DNA of 64,000 nucleotides from Streptomyces canus. Lineage in GTDB: Bacteria; Actinomycetota; Actinomycetes; Streptomycetales; Streptomycetaceae. Positions within the stretch are counted from its first letter, which is position 1, and every line of letters begins with the position of its first letter. The notes beneath the pieces were generated by a model. It saw only the letters and a program-made list of their open reading frames with translations. It had not been told where the DNA came from and ran no database searches. Made by a program: the position numbers and the translations under genes. Below are positions 1-7,784 of this stretch, one piece after another. The stretch spans positions 35,052 through 99,051 of the forward strand of contig NZ_KQ948662.1 of the NCBI RefSeq assembly GCF_001514145.1, written 5' to 3'.

Positions 1-371
1 CCCTCGTCGCCGGCTTCCAGGTCGACGGCGTCGGTGATGATGCCGGAGCCGATGCGCAGCGCGAGGCGGGCGGCGATCTCCTTGCCCTCGGCGGAGGACG
101 GCACCAGCACGGCGGCCGGGGAGACGGCCTCGACGGCGGCCTGCAGGGCGTCGACCTTGGGTACGACCAGGTAGTCGGCGTACTCGGAGGCGTCGTGGGT
201 GAGGACCTTGACGGCGCCGTGCTCGCCCAGCACGGCGGCGGTGCCGGCGGCACCGGCACCCAGCGCGACGGCGACCGGCTCGCCGATACGGCGGGCCAGC
301 GTCAGCAGCTCCAGGGTGGGCTTGCGGACGGCACCGTCCACGTGATCGACATAGACGAGAACTTCAGCCAT
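1..371 (-). CDS. etfA: Electron transfer flavoprotein alpha subunit (partial, N-terminal part)
   Basis: The N-terminal ~123 residues are present and the gene runs off the left edge. The protein begins MAEVLVYVDHVDG and has the ETF alpha N-terminal domain layout (nucleotide-binding-like fold with LGAGAAG and the LVPSSAEGKEIAARLA stretch). ETF alpha/beta passes electrons from acyl-CoA dehydrogenases and related flavoenzymes to the respiratory chain through FAD. The ATG start is preceded by GGAGAGC at a good distance. It lies 73 bp downstream of the beta subunit gene on the same strand, the usual etfBA order, so the two are very likely co-transcribed. The FAD-binding C-terminal domain is outside the window. 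Confidence 0.93.
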   Translation of the reverse strand, partial: MAEVLVYVDHVDGAVRKPTLELLTLARRIGEPVAVALGAGAAGTAAVLGEHGAVKVLTHDASEYADYLVVPKVDALQAAVEAVSPAAVLVPSSAEGKEIAARLALRIGSGIITDAVDLEAGDE

Positions 372-444
372 GGGAATGCTCTCCTGCGGATTGCGAAGTC
401 TTGAGGGGGCGGTACGGGGTTGAGCCTCAGCGGGCCAGTGACCC

Positions 445-1233
445 TTAGATGAACTTCTGGCTCGCGAGGAACTCGGCAAGCTGCTTGCCGCCCTCGCCCT
501 CGTCCTTGACGATCGTCCCGGCGGTGCGGGCCGGGCGCTCCGTGGCGGAGTCGACCGTGGTGTAGGAGCCGGCCAGGCCGACCTGCTCGGCCTCCAGGTC
601 CAGGTCGGACAGGTCCCAGGACTGAACCGGCTTCTTCTTGGCGGCCATGATGCCCTTGAAGGACGGGTAACGCGCCTCGCCCGACTGGTCGGTCACCGAC
701 ACCACGGCCGGGAGAGAGGCCTCCAGCTGCTCGGTGGCGGAGTCGCCGTCGCGGCGGCCCTTGACCGTGCCGTCCTCGACGGAGACCTCGGACAGCAGGG
801 TCACCTGCGGCACACCCAGACGCTCCGCCAGCAGCGCCGGGACCACGCCCATCGTGCCGTCGGTGGAGGCCATACCGGAGATCACCAGGTCGTAACCGGC
901 CTTCTCGACGGCCTTGGCCAGCACCAGGGAGGTGCCGATGGCGTCCGTGCCGTGCAGGTCGTCGTCCTCGACGTGGATCGCCTTGTCGGCGCCCATCGAC
1001 AGCGCCTTGCGCAGCGCGTCCTTGGCGTCCTCGGGACCCACGGTCAGGACCGTCACCTCGACGTCGTCGTCGGAGTTCTCGGAGATCTGCAGCGCCTGCT
1101 CGACCGCGTACTCGTCCAGCTCGGAGAGCAGACCGTCCACGTCGTCCCGGTCGACGGTCAGGTCATCGGCGAAGTGCCGGTCGCCGGTGGCGTCGGGCAC
1201 GTACTTCACAGTGACAACGATCCTCAAGCTCAC
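445..1233 (-). CDS. etfB: Electron transfer flavoprotein beta subunit
   Basis: 262 residues, the normal length for ETF beta. It starts VSLRIVVTVKYVPDATG at a GTG codon with GGAG seven bases upstream. Visible family features are the N-terminal VKYVPD segment, the KALSMGADKAIHVED stretch and the ISGMASTDGTMGVVPALLAERL region, which corresponds to the nucleotide-binding and signature loop of the family. It forms the heterodimer with EtfA, which follows directly. The ~225 bp upstream of this gene hold no other gene and should contain the operon promoter. Function is firm from family similarity. Confidence 0.95.
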   Translation of the reverse strand: MSLRIVVTVKYVPDATGDRHFADDLTVDRDDVDGLLSELDEYAVEQALQISENSDDDVEVTVLTVGPEDAKDALRKALSMGADKAIHVEDDDLHGTDAIGTSLVLAKAVEKAGYDLVISGMASTDGTMGVVPALLAERLGVPQVTLLSEVSVEDGTVKGRRDGDSATEQLEASLPAVVSVTDQSGEARYPSFKGIMAAKKKPVQSWDLSDLDLEAEQVGLAGSYTTVDSATERPARTAGTIVKDEGEGGKQLAEFLASQKFI

Positions 1234-1459
1234 GCCGGCTCTCCTACTGCATCGTCATTTTTCGGCTGCCTCTTGCAGGCAGCATAGGCGCCCCAAGCGG
1301 CCGATCCCGGTCGGGGCGGGCTGCGCTCCGACCGCAATATTACTCACCAGTACAACCAGTTCCCGCCCGCTAAGCAAGCGCTTTGAACTGTGACCTTCGC
1401 AACGCAGCGTAATCGGAACTCGACGGCCGCGCACCACAGCGGAAGGGGCGATGAGCCGA

Positions 1460-1969
1460 TCAGTCGCGCAGGCCGCTGAACCGGCCCTGGTGGTAGAGCA
1501 GCGGTCGGCCGGCGCCTGCGGGGTCGCCGAGCCGCACCTCGGCCAGCACGACGCGGTGGTCCCCGGCGGGCACGCGCGCGACGACCCGGCACACCAGCCA
1601 GGCGAGGACGTCGTCGAGGACGGGCACCCCCTCGGGCCCCTCGCGCCAGGCGGTGGGCGCGCCGAAGCGGTCGGCGCCGCTGCGGGCGAACGTGGCGGCC
1701 AGTTCCTCCTGGTGGTCGCCGAGTATGTGGACGCCGACGTGGTCCGCCCGGGATATCGCGGGCCAGCTGGAGGCGCCCGTGCCGATCCCGAAGGAGAGCA
1801 TCGGCGGTTCGGCGGAGACCGAGGCGAGGGACGTGGCGGTGAAGCCGACCGGGCCGGCGTCACCGCTCGCGGTGATCACGGCGACGCCCGCCGCGTGCCG
1901 CCGGAAGACGGACCGCAGGAGGTCGGGGGAGGCGAGTCGAGGGGCGCCGAGGTCGGGCGTGGCCGTCAT
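1460..1969 (-). CDS. Flavin reductase-like FMN-binding domain protein
   Basis: About 169 residues with the split-barrel flavin reductase fold: LRSVFRRHAAGVAVITA near the N-terminus, GFTATSLASVSAEPPMLSF (flavin contact region) and SRADHVGVHILGDHQEELA. Such proteins reduce FMN/FAD with NAD(P)H, commonly for a two-component monooxygenase, but no oxygenase gene lies beside it, so the partner is unknown. A longer reading frame extends upstream; I chose the ATG of MTATPDLG because AAGGA sits about seven bases before it, whereas an in-frame ATG six bases upstream would directly abut the same site. Confidence 0.85.
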   Translation of the reverse strand: MTATPDLGAPRLASPDLLRSVFRRHAAGVAVITASGDAGPVGFTATSLASVSAEPPMLSFGIGTGASSWPAISRADHVGVHILGDHQEELAATFARSGADRFGAPTAWREGPEGVPVLDDVLAWLVCRVVARVPAGDHRVVLAEVRLGDPAGAGRPLLYHQGRFSGLRD

Positions 1970-2177
1970 GGGCATTTCCTTCTGCGAGGAGTGTCGAGCT
2001 GGACCGTGGCTGCTCAACAAGCCGGACAGCGCGCGCTCGCGGTGCGGGCGAGGTCGACGTGGACCCGCCCGAACAGAAGGAGTTCCGTAGGCATACGGTC
2101 AGGCTGACGATAGGTGCGGTGCACAGTCAAGTACGTTCCGGCATATGGGAGATGCCTCACCGTCGGCGCACCCGGTG

Positions 2178-2609
2178 TCAAACCGCCTCCCCGACCGCCG
2201 CGATGACGTCCGCCTTGCGCGGCTGGCCGGTGGCCCGCCGCACCACCCGGCCGTCGGCGTCGAGGACCAGTACGGTCGGCGTCTTGAGGATGTCGAGTTC
2301 GCGGACCAGGTCGAGGTTCTTCTCGGCGTCGATCTCGACATGGGCCACGCCCGGGACCATGCCCGCGACCTCGCCCAACACCCGCCGGGTCGCCCGGCAG
2401 GGCGCGCAGAAGGCGCTGGAGAACTGGACGAGCGTGGCGCGTTCGCCGAGCTCCTCGCCCAACTCGGCCGCGCCGAGCCTCTTGCCGTCGTCCCGCCCGC
2501 GCACCCGTACTCTCCCGCTCCGCCGCCGCTGCAGCACCCCATAGGCGCTCGCCGCCGCGAGCACCGCCACGCACACCACAAGTCCGGTCATCACCTGCAC
2601 AGCATTCAC
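2178..2609 (-). CDS. Membrane-anchored thioredoxin-family protein
   Basis: 143 residues. Residues ~5-25 form one hydrophobic segment (an N-terminal anchor or uncleaved signal), followed by a basic linker and a thioredoxin fold with the active-site motif CAPC at about residues 71-74 and the cis-proline region LKTPTVLVLD. It is probably an extracytoplasmic thiol-disulfide protein. It is divergently arranged with a DUF4395 gene that also carries a CxxC motif in its last membrane segment; the two families commonly occur together, which suggests they act in one redox pathway (inference). The start is uncertain: GTG at 2609 has no good ribosome site and start codons a few residues downstream are possible. 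Confidence 0.82.
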   Translation of the reverse strand: MNAVQVMTGLVVCVAVLAAASAYGVLQRRRSGRVRVRGRDDGKRLGAAELGEELGERATLVQFSSAFCAPCRATRRVLGEVAGMVPGVAHVEIDAEKNLDLVRELDILKTPTVLVLDADGRVVRRATGQPRKADVIAAVGEAV

Positions 2610-2665
2610 GAGACTGCAAAGATTCCCGCCTCCCCCAAGTCTCCCCGTTGCGGAATGCTTGATTC

Positions 2666-3082
2666 ATGGACATTGATGCAAGGGGGCCGCGCTTCGGCGC
2701 GGCCGTGACGACCGTCGTGCTGGCGGCCGTTCTGATCACGGGCAGCGTCTGGCTGCTGGCCTGGCAGACACTGGCGTTCGCTCTGGGCGCGGCGGGCGGG
2801 GTGGGCCGCTCGCCGTACGGCTGGCTGTTCCGTAAGGCCGTACGCCCACGGATCGGGCCGCCGACCGAGTTCGAGGCGCCGGAACCGCCGCGGTTCGCGC
2901 AGGCGGTGGGACTCGCCTTCGCGGGTCTGGGACTCGTGGGGTACGGGATCGGACCGGAGTGGCTCGGGCTCGCGGCGACCGGAGCGGCACTGGCGGCGGC
3001 CTTCCTCAACGCCACGTTCGGGTACTGCCTGGGATGCGAGATGTACCTGCTCGTGCGGCGGGTGACCGTACGCGCGGAGTAA
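2666..3082 (+). CDS. DUF4395 family membrane protein
   Basis: 138 residues with four hydrophobic segments (about residues 10-35, 36-48, 75-95 and 98-125) and the family-type ending FLNATFGYCLGCEMYLL, containing a CLGC cysteine pair. The DUF4395 family is uncharacterised; a neighbouring thioredoxin-like gene and the cysteine pair point to membrane thiol chemistry, which is inference. It is divergent from the thioredoxin gene with only ~56 bp between starts. Confidence 0.8.
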   Translation: MDIDARGPRFGAAVTTVVLAAVLITGSVWLLAWQTLAFALGAAGGVGRSPYGWLFRKAVRPRIGPPTEFEAPEPPRFAQAVGLAFAGLGLVGYGIGPEWLGLAATGAALAAAFLNATFGYCLGCEMYLLVRRVTVRAE

Positions 3083-3199
3083 AGGGGGCTTAAAAGCCCA
3101 AGGTCGATCACAGGGCGGAAGTGACGAGAATCTCTCGCCGTGCGGGCACCAGGGCTGGCTCCCCGCCCGTTCTTGGGGCACGATCTGCGAGATGCCGTA

Positions 3200-3219
3200 A
3201 ACCTACGGCTGCGTAACTT
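3200..3219. promoter_or_regulatory. Imperfect inverted repeat upstream of the acyltransferase gene
   Basis: AACCTACG-gctg-CGTAACTT: arms match at 6 of 8 positions. It lies about 47 bp before the chosen acyltransferase start. Repeats of the TACG-n-CGTA type are common operators in actinomycete lipid-gene promoters, so this may be a regulator site. Its presence, with an in-frame TTA codon, argues against starting the acyltransferase at the upstream GTG. Confidence 0.35.
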
Positions 3220-3265
3220 AATGCCGGGAGCTTCCCAGGCAGAGCAGGAAGGGCTCACCCCGCCC

Positions 3266-3994
3266 ATGGCAGAGCTTGTCTACCGTCCCGTCGTCGGATT
3301 CGCCCAGGCCCTGTTCAAGGCCTGGGACCTCAAGATCGACTGCCGGGGTTCGGAGAACATCCCGCGCTCGGGCGGCGCCGTGCTGGTGAGCAATCACATC
3401 AGCTACCTGGACTTCGTCTTCAACGGCCTGGCCGCGCTCCCGCAGAAGCGTCTCGTGCGTTTCATGGCGAAGGAGTCCGTTTTCCGCCACAAGGTCTCCG
3501 GTCCGCTGATGCGCGGGATGAAGCACATTCCGGTCGACCGCACGCAGGGCGAGACGGCCTACGCGCACGCCCTGGAGTCACTGCGGTCGGGCGAGATCGT
3601 CGGGGTGTTCCCGGAGGCGACCATCTCGCAGTCCTTCACGCTGAAGAGCTTCAAGTCGGGTGCGGCGCGGATGGCGCAGGAGGCGGGCGTCCCCCTGATC
3701 CCGATGGCCGTCTGGGGTACGCAGCGGCTGTGGACCAAGGGACACCCCCGCAACTTCAAGCGCAGCCACATCCCGATCACCATGAGGGTGGGCGAGGCGA
3801 TCGAGGCTTCTCGGGACAAGTACGCCGGGGCCATCACGCGGCAAGTGCGGGAGCGGGTCAACGAGTTGCTGGAAGCGGCCCAGCGCGCCTATCCCGTGCG
3901 CCCCAAGGGACCGGACGACACCTGGTGGATGCCGGCGCATCTCGGGGGTACGGCGCCCACACCTGAGCAGGTGCGCGAGGCCGACGCTCGGTAG
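3266..3994 (+). CDS. plsC: 1-acyl-sn-glycerol-3-phosphate acyltransferase family protein
   Basis: 242 residues with the PlsC/LPLAT motifs: NHISYLDF (the HX4D catalytic pair, about residues 48-53), the GMKHIPVDR block and FPEATIS (the FPEG-like glycerol-phosphate block). It should acylate lysophosphatidic acid or a related lysolipid at the membrane. The frame is open 42 codons further upstream, but that extension contains a TTA codon (very rare in Streptomyces) and an operator-like repeat, so I chose the ATG of MAELVYRP, with GGAAGGG upstream at a rather long spacing. The gene stands alone; the next gene is convergent. Confidence 0.88.
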   Translation: MAELVYRPVVGFAQALFKAWDLKIDCRGSENIPRSGGAVLVSNHISYLDFVFNGLAALPQKRLVRFMAKESVFRHKVSGPLMRGMKHIPVDRTQGETAYAHALESLRSGEIVGVFPEATISQSFTLKSFKSGAARMAQEAGVPLIPMAVWGTQRLWTKGHPRNFKRSHIPITMRVGEAIEASRDKYAGAITRQVRERVNELLEAAQRAYPVRPKGPDDTWWMPAHLGGTAPTPEQVREADAR

Positions 3995-4015
3995 CGGGGC
4001 CGTCCGGGTCGAGGG

Positions 4016-4705
4016 CTACCGCGACGCCGTGGTGATCTGCGCGCCCGGGCTGAACTTCTCGAGCAGTTCGGCCAGTTCGGCGGCCGCCTTCTCCATGTCG
4101 GCGAGCGGCATCGGGGCCATGCCCTCCAGCAGGAAGACTGCCGAGACCGTCTCCTCCGTGAGCCTCGTACGGGGGCCCTGTCGCCAGTTCCAGCGGCGGC
4201 AGGTCACACCTTCCTCGTCCCGCCAGATCACCTCGCCGGCGTCGGGGTGCTCGATGGTCTCCTCTCCTCCGGCCACCGTCACGAAGTCCTCGTCGCCGGT
4301 GGCCCGTACGAGCCGCATCCCGCCCCGGATGCGATCGAGGTCCTCGCCGCCGACGGGGACGAGGTGCGCGACACTGATCGCGTTGTAGAGGTCGACCAGC
4401 ACGTTGATGCGGGGCAGGCCCGCGTCCGACAGGGCCCTCTTCGCCAGCGCCTCCGCCGAGTTGCGGGTGCGTGACGGCTTCGAGCCGAACGCCGTGTAGC
4501 CCTCCCGCCAGGCCGCCATGTGCGGGTCCTCGTGCGGGGCGCGCCCGTCCAGACGTACAGCCAGACGGCGGGCCGCCTCGTCGAGGAGTGCCGAACTGGC
4601 GTCGGTGCTGGGCCCGTTGACGAGTCCGTGGGCCTCGATGGCGAGGTGCCTGAAGCCGGGTGCGAGGGCGCGCACTTCGTCGGACACGGTCAGGGAGAGG
4701 GTCAT
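4016..4705 (-). CDS. B3/B4 domain-containing protein (PheT-like tRNA-binding domain)
   Basis: 229 residues resembling the B3/B4 domain of phenylalanyl-tRNA synthetase beta chain, which in free-standing form is found in editing-like proteins. Typical segments are GYTAFGSKPSRTRNSAEAL, LPRINVLVDLYNAISVAHLVPVGGEDLD and GEVIWRDEEGVTCRRWNWRQG. It starts eight bases after the transglutaminase-like gene and is therefore probably in an operon with it. Exact function unknown; hydrolysis of mis-aminoacylated tRNA is a guess from the family. Confidence 0.82.
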   Translation of the reverse strand: MTLSLTVSDEVRALAPGFRHLAIEAHGLVNGPSTDASSALLDEAARRLAVRLDGRAPHEDPHMAAWREGYTAFGSKPSRTRNSAEALAKRALSDAGLPRINVLVDLYNAISVAHLVPVGGEDLDRIRGGMRLVRATGDEDFVTVAGGEETIEHPDAGEVIWRDEEGVTCRRWNWRQGPRTRLTEETVSAVFLLEGMAPMPLADMEKAAAELAELLEKFSPGAQITTASR

Positions 4706-4713
4706 CGGGTGCC

Positions 4714-5286
4714 TCAGAGTGCGGTGGGGAGTGTTTTCCAGAGGTACGGCCGGTCGGGGGCGGCCTTGAGGACGCTCAGGACGGCCGGGTGCGGTTCAGC
4801 GTACAGGACTGGGTAGTCCATCTCGTTGGACTCCGGGTCGGGCGTGAAGGCCAACCGCTCTCCGTCGAGGGAGAACTGGGCGTCCACTCCGGGCTTGTTG
4901 CCCCGGGGGTCCTGGCGGTGCCAGGCACCGTTGAACCGCACGGCGACCAGGCCGTGCACCACGTCGAACCTCTGATAGCAGAGGGCGGTCGGGATGTCCT
5001 CGGCGCGCAGCAGGGCGGCCAGCGCGTGGGCCTTGGCGTAGCAGATGCCGGTGCCCTGCTCCAGGACGTCGGAGGCCCGCCAGGTCACGCGGAGATCGCC
5101 GGAGTCCTGGGAGTGCGGGATGGCGTCACGGACGAATTCGAAGGCCAGCCGCGCATAGGCATACGAGTCGACCGCTTCCTTGGCGAGGCGCGCGGCCACC
5201 TCTCGGACGACCGGGTGGTGGTGGTCGATGACCTCGTCGGCGGCCAGGTATGCGAAAAGGTCGGGGGTGTTCTGGATCAGCTCCAT
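4714..5286 (-). CDS. Transglutaminase-like domain protein
   Basis: About 190 residues. The catalytic triad pattern of the transglutaminase-like superfamily is visible: Cys in LEQGTGICYAKAHALAALLRA, His in FDVVHGLVAVRFNG and Asp in WHRQDPRGNKPG. Members are cysteine proteases or peptide-modifying enzymes; the substrate is unknown. No signal peptide is seen. A GTG start nine codons upstream is possible; the ATG of MELIQNTPDLFAYL fits homologue-like N-termini better. It is the first gene of a likely two-gene unit with the B3/B4 protein. Confidence 0.8.
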   Translation of the reverse strand: MELIQNTPDLFAYLAADEVIDHHHPVVREVAARLAKEAVDSYAYARLAFEFVRDAIPHSQDSGDLRVTWRASDVLEQGTGICYAKAHALAALLRAEDIPTALCYQRFDVVHGLVAVRFNGAWHRQDPRGNKPGVDAQFSLDGERLAFTPDPESNEMDYPVLYAEPHPAVLSVLKAAPDRPYLWKTLPTAL

Positions 5287-5346
5287 GCCCGCAGAGCATA
5301 GGAAGACGATCACTCCGGGTCAATCGATTTACGGAACTCCGTATAT

Positions 5347-5871
5347 TTATGCAGCGTAGCAATGCACGGCGACCACCTGGGACGGGCTCCAGCGCTGTTC
5401 GACCGTGGCCAGCCTCGTCCAGCCCAGCCGTTCGTACAGGGCCGCCGCGGCGGTGTCGGACGCGACGACGTCGAGCACCGGATGCAGGCCGTGGTGCCGG
5501 GCCTCCGCCACCACTCGGCCCATCAGCAGGGCACCGATCCCGTGCCCTCTCGCCTGCGGGGCGACGAACAACCGGCCCACCACCGCGGCCTGTTCCCGGC
5601 TCGTGCCGTTCCGCTCGCTCCACAGGACAGGGGCCACGTCGCCTTCGCCGCTGCGGGAGAGGCTGACGTGGCCCGCGACACGGCCGTCCAGCTCGGCGAC
5701 CCAGCTGCCCAGTGCGGCCTCCTGCGACAGCCACTCGCCGGGCCGGGCGGGCCAGTTCACCGGGTAACCGTCGCGGCGGTGGACCTCCGCCAGCACCCGC
5801 ACGCATGCCTCGACGTCGTCATCGGTCCTCGGCCGGACCCGGCTCTGCGTCTTGTCCACCCCGGCATGCAA
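5347..5871 (-). CDS. GNAT family N-acetyltransferase
   Basis: 174 residues with GNAT signatures: RLFVAPQARGHGIGALLMGRV (motif A, acetyl-CoA pyrophosphate loop) and AAALYERLGWTRLATVEQRW (motif B). Acceptor unknown. The start is weakly supported: the full frame begins at TTG ten bases after GGAGG, and GTG at 5859 (MDKTQSRVRP) is an alternative. Unlinked in function to its neighbours. Confidence 0.82.
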   Translation of the reverse strand: MHAGVDKTQSRVRPRTDDDVEACVRVLAEVHRRDGYPVNWPARPGEWLSQEAALGSWVAELDGRVAGHVSLSRSGEGDVAPVLWSERNGTSREQAAVVGRLFVAPQARGHGIGALLMGRVVAEARHHGLHPVLDVVASDTAAAALYERLGWTRLATVEQRWSPSQVVAVHCYAA

Positions 5872-5901
5872 GCACAGACCGCCTCCGGTTCGGTACGCGC
5901 C

Positions 5902-6972
5902 CTAGCGCGCCATCTCCTCCTTCAGCGCCGCCACGAACGCGTCCACGTCGTCCTCGGTCGTGTCGAAGGCGCACATCCAGCGGACGACGCCGGCGGCCTC
6001 GTCCCAGAAGTAGAAGCGGAAGCGCTTCTGGAGGCGCTCGCTCACGTCGTGCGGGAGCTTGGCGAAGACGCCGTTGGCCTGGACCGGGTAGAGGATCTCG
6101 ACACCGTGGACGGCGCGGACGCCCTCCGCCAGGCGCTGGGCCATCTCGTTGGAGTGGCGTGCGTTGCGCAGCCACAGGTCCTTGGCGAGCAGGGCCTCCA
6201 ACTGCACCGACACGAACCGCATCTTGGAGGCGAGCTGCATCGACAGCTTGCGCAGGTGCTTCATGTGGGAGACCGCGTCCTGGTTGATCACCACGACCGC
6301 CTCGCCGAACAGGGCACCGTTCTTCGTCCCGCCCAGGGAGAGGATGTCGACGCCGACCGCGTTGGTGAACGTCCGCATCGGGACGTCGAGGGAAGCGGCC
6401 GCGTTGGCTATGCGGGAGCCGTCCAGGTGGACCTTCATGCCGTGCGCGTGGGCGTGGTCGCAGATCGCGCGGATCTCGTCGGGCGTGTAGAGGGTGCCGA
6501 GCTCCGTGGACTGGGTGATCGAGACGACCTGCGGCATCGCGCGGTGCTCGTCCTCCCAGCCCCAGGCCTGCTTGTCGATCAGTTCGGGCGTGAGCTTGCC
6601 GTCCGGGGTGGGCACGCTGAGCAGCTTGAGGCCGCCCATGCGCTCGGGGGCACCGCCCTCGTCGACGTTGATGTGCGCGCTCTCGGCACAGATCACCGCG
6701 CCCCAGCGGTCGGTGACCGCCTGGAGCGCGACGACGTTGGCGCCGGTGCCGTTGAAGACCGGGAACGCCTCGGCCGTGGCGCCGAAATGGCTGCGGACGA
6801 CGCCCTGGAGGTTCTCGGTGTAGTCGTCCTCGCCGTACGCGACCTGGTGCCCGCCGTTGGCCAGGGCCAGGGCGGCAAGCACCTCCGGGTGGGCCCCGGC
6901 GTAGTTGTCGCTGGCGAAGCCGCGGACCTGCGGGTCGTGATGGCGACGAGCGTCGGTCTTCGGGGGGTTCAC
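5902..6972 (-). CDS. Low-specificity L-threonine aldolase family protein (PLP-dependent)
   Basis: 356 residues from the GTG that overlaps the stop of the upstream SDR gene (GTGA). The fold-type I threonine aldolase features are RGFASDNYAGAHPEVLAAL at the N-terminus, HLDGSRIANA, and LGGTKNGALFGEA containing the PLP-binding lysine. It should split L-threonine or L-allo-threonine to glycine and acetaldehyde, but related beta-hydroxy amino acids are possible. It is the third gene of a tightly coupled operon with the DUF6421 and SDR genes, so its natural role may be in a pathway defined by those uncharacterised partners. Confidence 0.85.
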   Translation of the reverse strand: MNPPKTDARRHHDPQVRGFASDNYAGAHPEVLAALALANGGHQVAYGEDDYTENLQGVVRSHFGATAEAFPVFNGTGANVVALQAVTDRWGAVICAESAHINVDEGGAPERMGGLKLLSVPTPDGKLTPELIDKQAWGWEDEHRAMPQVVSITQSTELGTLYTPDEIRAICDHAHAHGMKVHLDGSRIANAAASLDVPMRTFTNAVGVDILSLGGTKNGALFGEAVVVINQDAVSHMKHLRKLSMQLASKMRFVSVQLEALLAKDLWLRNARHSNEMAQRLAEGVRAVHGVEILYPVQANGVFAKLPHDVSERLQKRFRFYFWDEAAGVVRWMCAFDTTEDDVDAFVAALKEEMAR

Positions 6973-7784
6973 GGCTTCTCGGTCAGCCACAGACGGTTTC
7001 CGTTCACTTCGGCGGCGGGCTTGTCCCAGACACCGGCGATGGCATCGGCCAGGTCCCTGACGTCCGTGAAGCCCGCGAACTTCGCGTTGGGCCGGTCGGC
7101 GCGCATGGCCTCGTGCACCAGCGCCTTCACCACCAGGATCGTAGCCGCGGACGTCGGCCCGTCGGCGCCCCCGGCCTTGCGGAAGGCGTCCGCGAGAGCG
7201 AGCGTCCAGGCCTCGGCCGCGGCCTTGGCGGCGGCGTACGAGGCATTGCCCGCGGACGGCTTCGTCGCGCCGGCGGCGCTGATCAGGACGTAGCGGCCGC
7301 GGTCGCTGCGCTGCAGGCCCTCGTAGAAGGCGAGCGAGGTGTGCTGCACGGTGCGGATGAGCAGCAGTTCCAGGAAGTCCCAGTCGTCCAGGCTCGACTT
7401 GATGAAGGTCTCGCTGCCGCGCCAGCCGCCGACGAGGTGGACCAGGCCGTCGACGCGCCCGAAGTCCTTCTCGATGTGCTCGGCCCAGTCCCGGGTGGAT
7501 CCCAGGTCCAGCAGGTCGACCGGCTCGCCGGTGACGCTGGCGCCGCCCGACGCGTAGCGTGCCGCGTCCACGGCCTCCGCGAGCCGCTCCGGGTCGTTGT
7601 CCGCGCCGACGACGGTCGCGCCCGCCTCGGCCAGCCGCAGCAGTGCCGCGCGGCCCGCGGGCCCGCCCGCGCCGGCCACCGCGATCACCGCACCGCTGAG
7701 AGCTCCGTTCCCCGCCATGTTCTTCGCCTCCTGAGCAGCCGCCTCGGCGGCCTGTGCAGTGTTCCCGGTGCCGCGATCGCTCAC
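6969..7784 (-). CDS. Short-chain dehydrogenase/reductase
   Basis: 271 residues with a Rossmann start GAVIAVAGAGGPAGRAALLRLAEAG, an acidic residue at the end of beta2 (VVGADND, suggesting NAD(H) preference), and the catalytic LISAAGAT...ASYAAAKAA arrangement giving the Ser and YxxxK residues. Substrate unknown. Its GTG start overlaps the DUF6421 stop by four bases and its own stop overlaps the threonine aldolase start, so the three are translationally coupled. Confidence 0.85.
   Translation of the reverse strand: MSDRGTGNTAQAAEAAAQEAKNMAGNGALSGAVIAVAGAGGPAGRAALLRLAEAGATVVGADNDPERLAEAVDAARYASGGASVTGEPVDLLDLGSTRDWAEHIEKDFGRVDGLVHLVGGWRGSETFIKSSLDDWDFLELLLIRTVQHTSLAFYEGLQRSDRGRYVLISAAGATKPSAGNASYAAAKAAAEAWTLALADAFRKAGGADGPTSAATILVVKALVHEAMRADRPNAKFAGFTDVRDLADAIAGVWDKPAAEVNGNRLWLTEKP

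Noticed and set aside
5362..7293. 643-codon plus-strand frame
   Set aside because: It spans the acetyltransferase, threonine aldolase and part of the SDR gene on the opposite strand; it is an antisense shadow.
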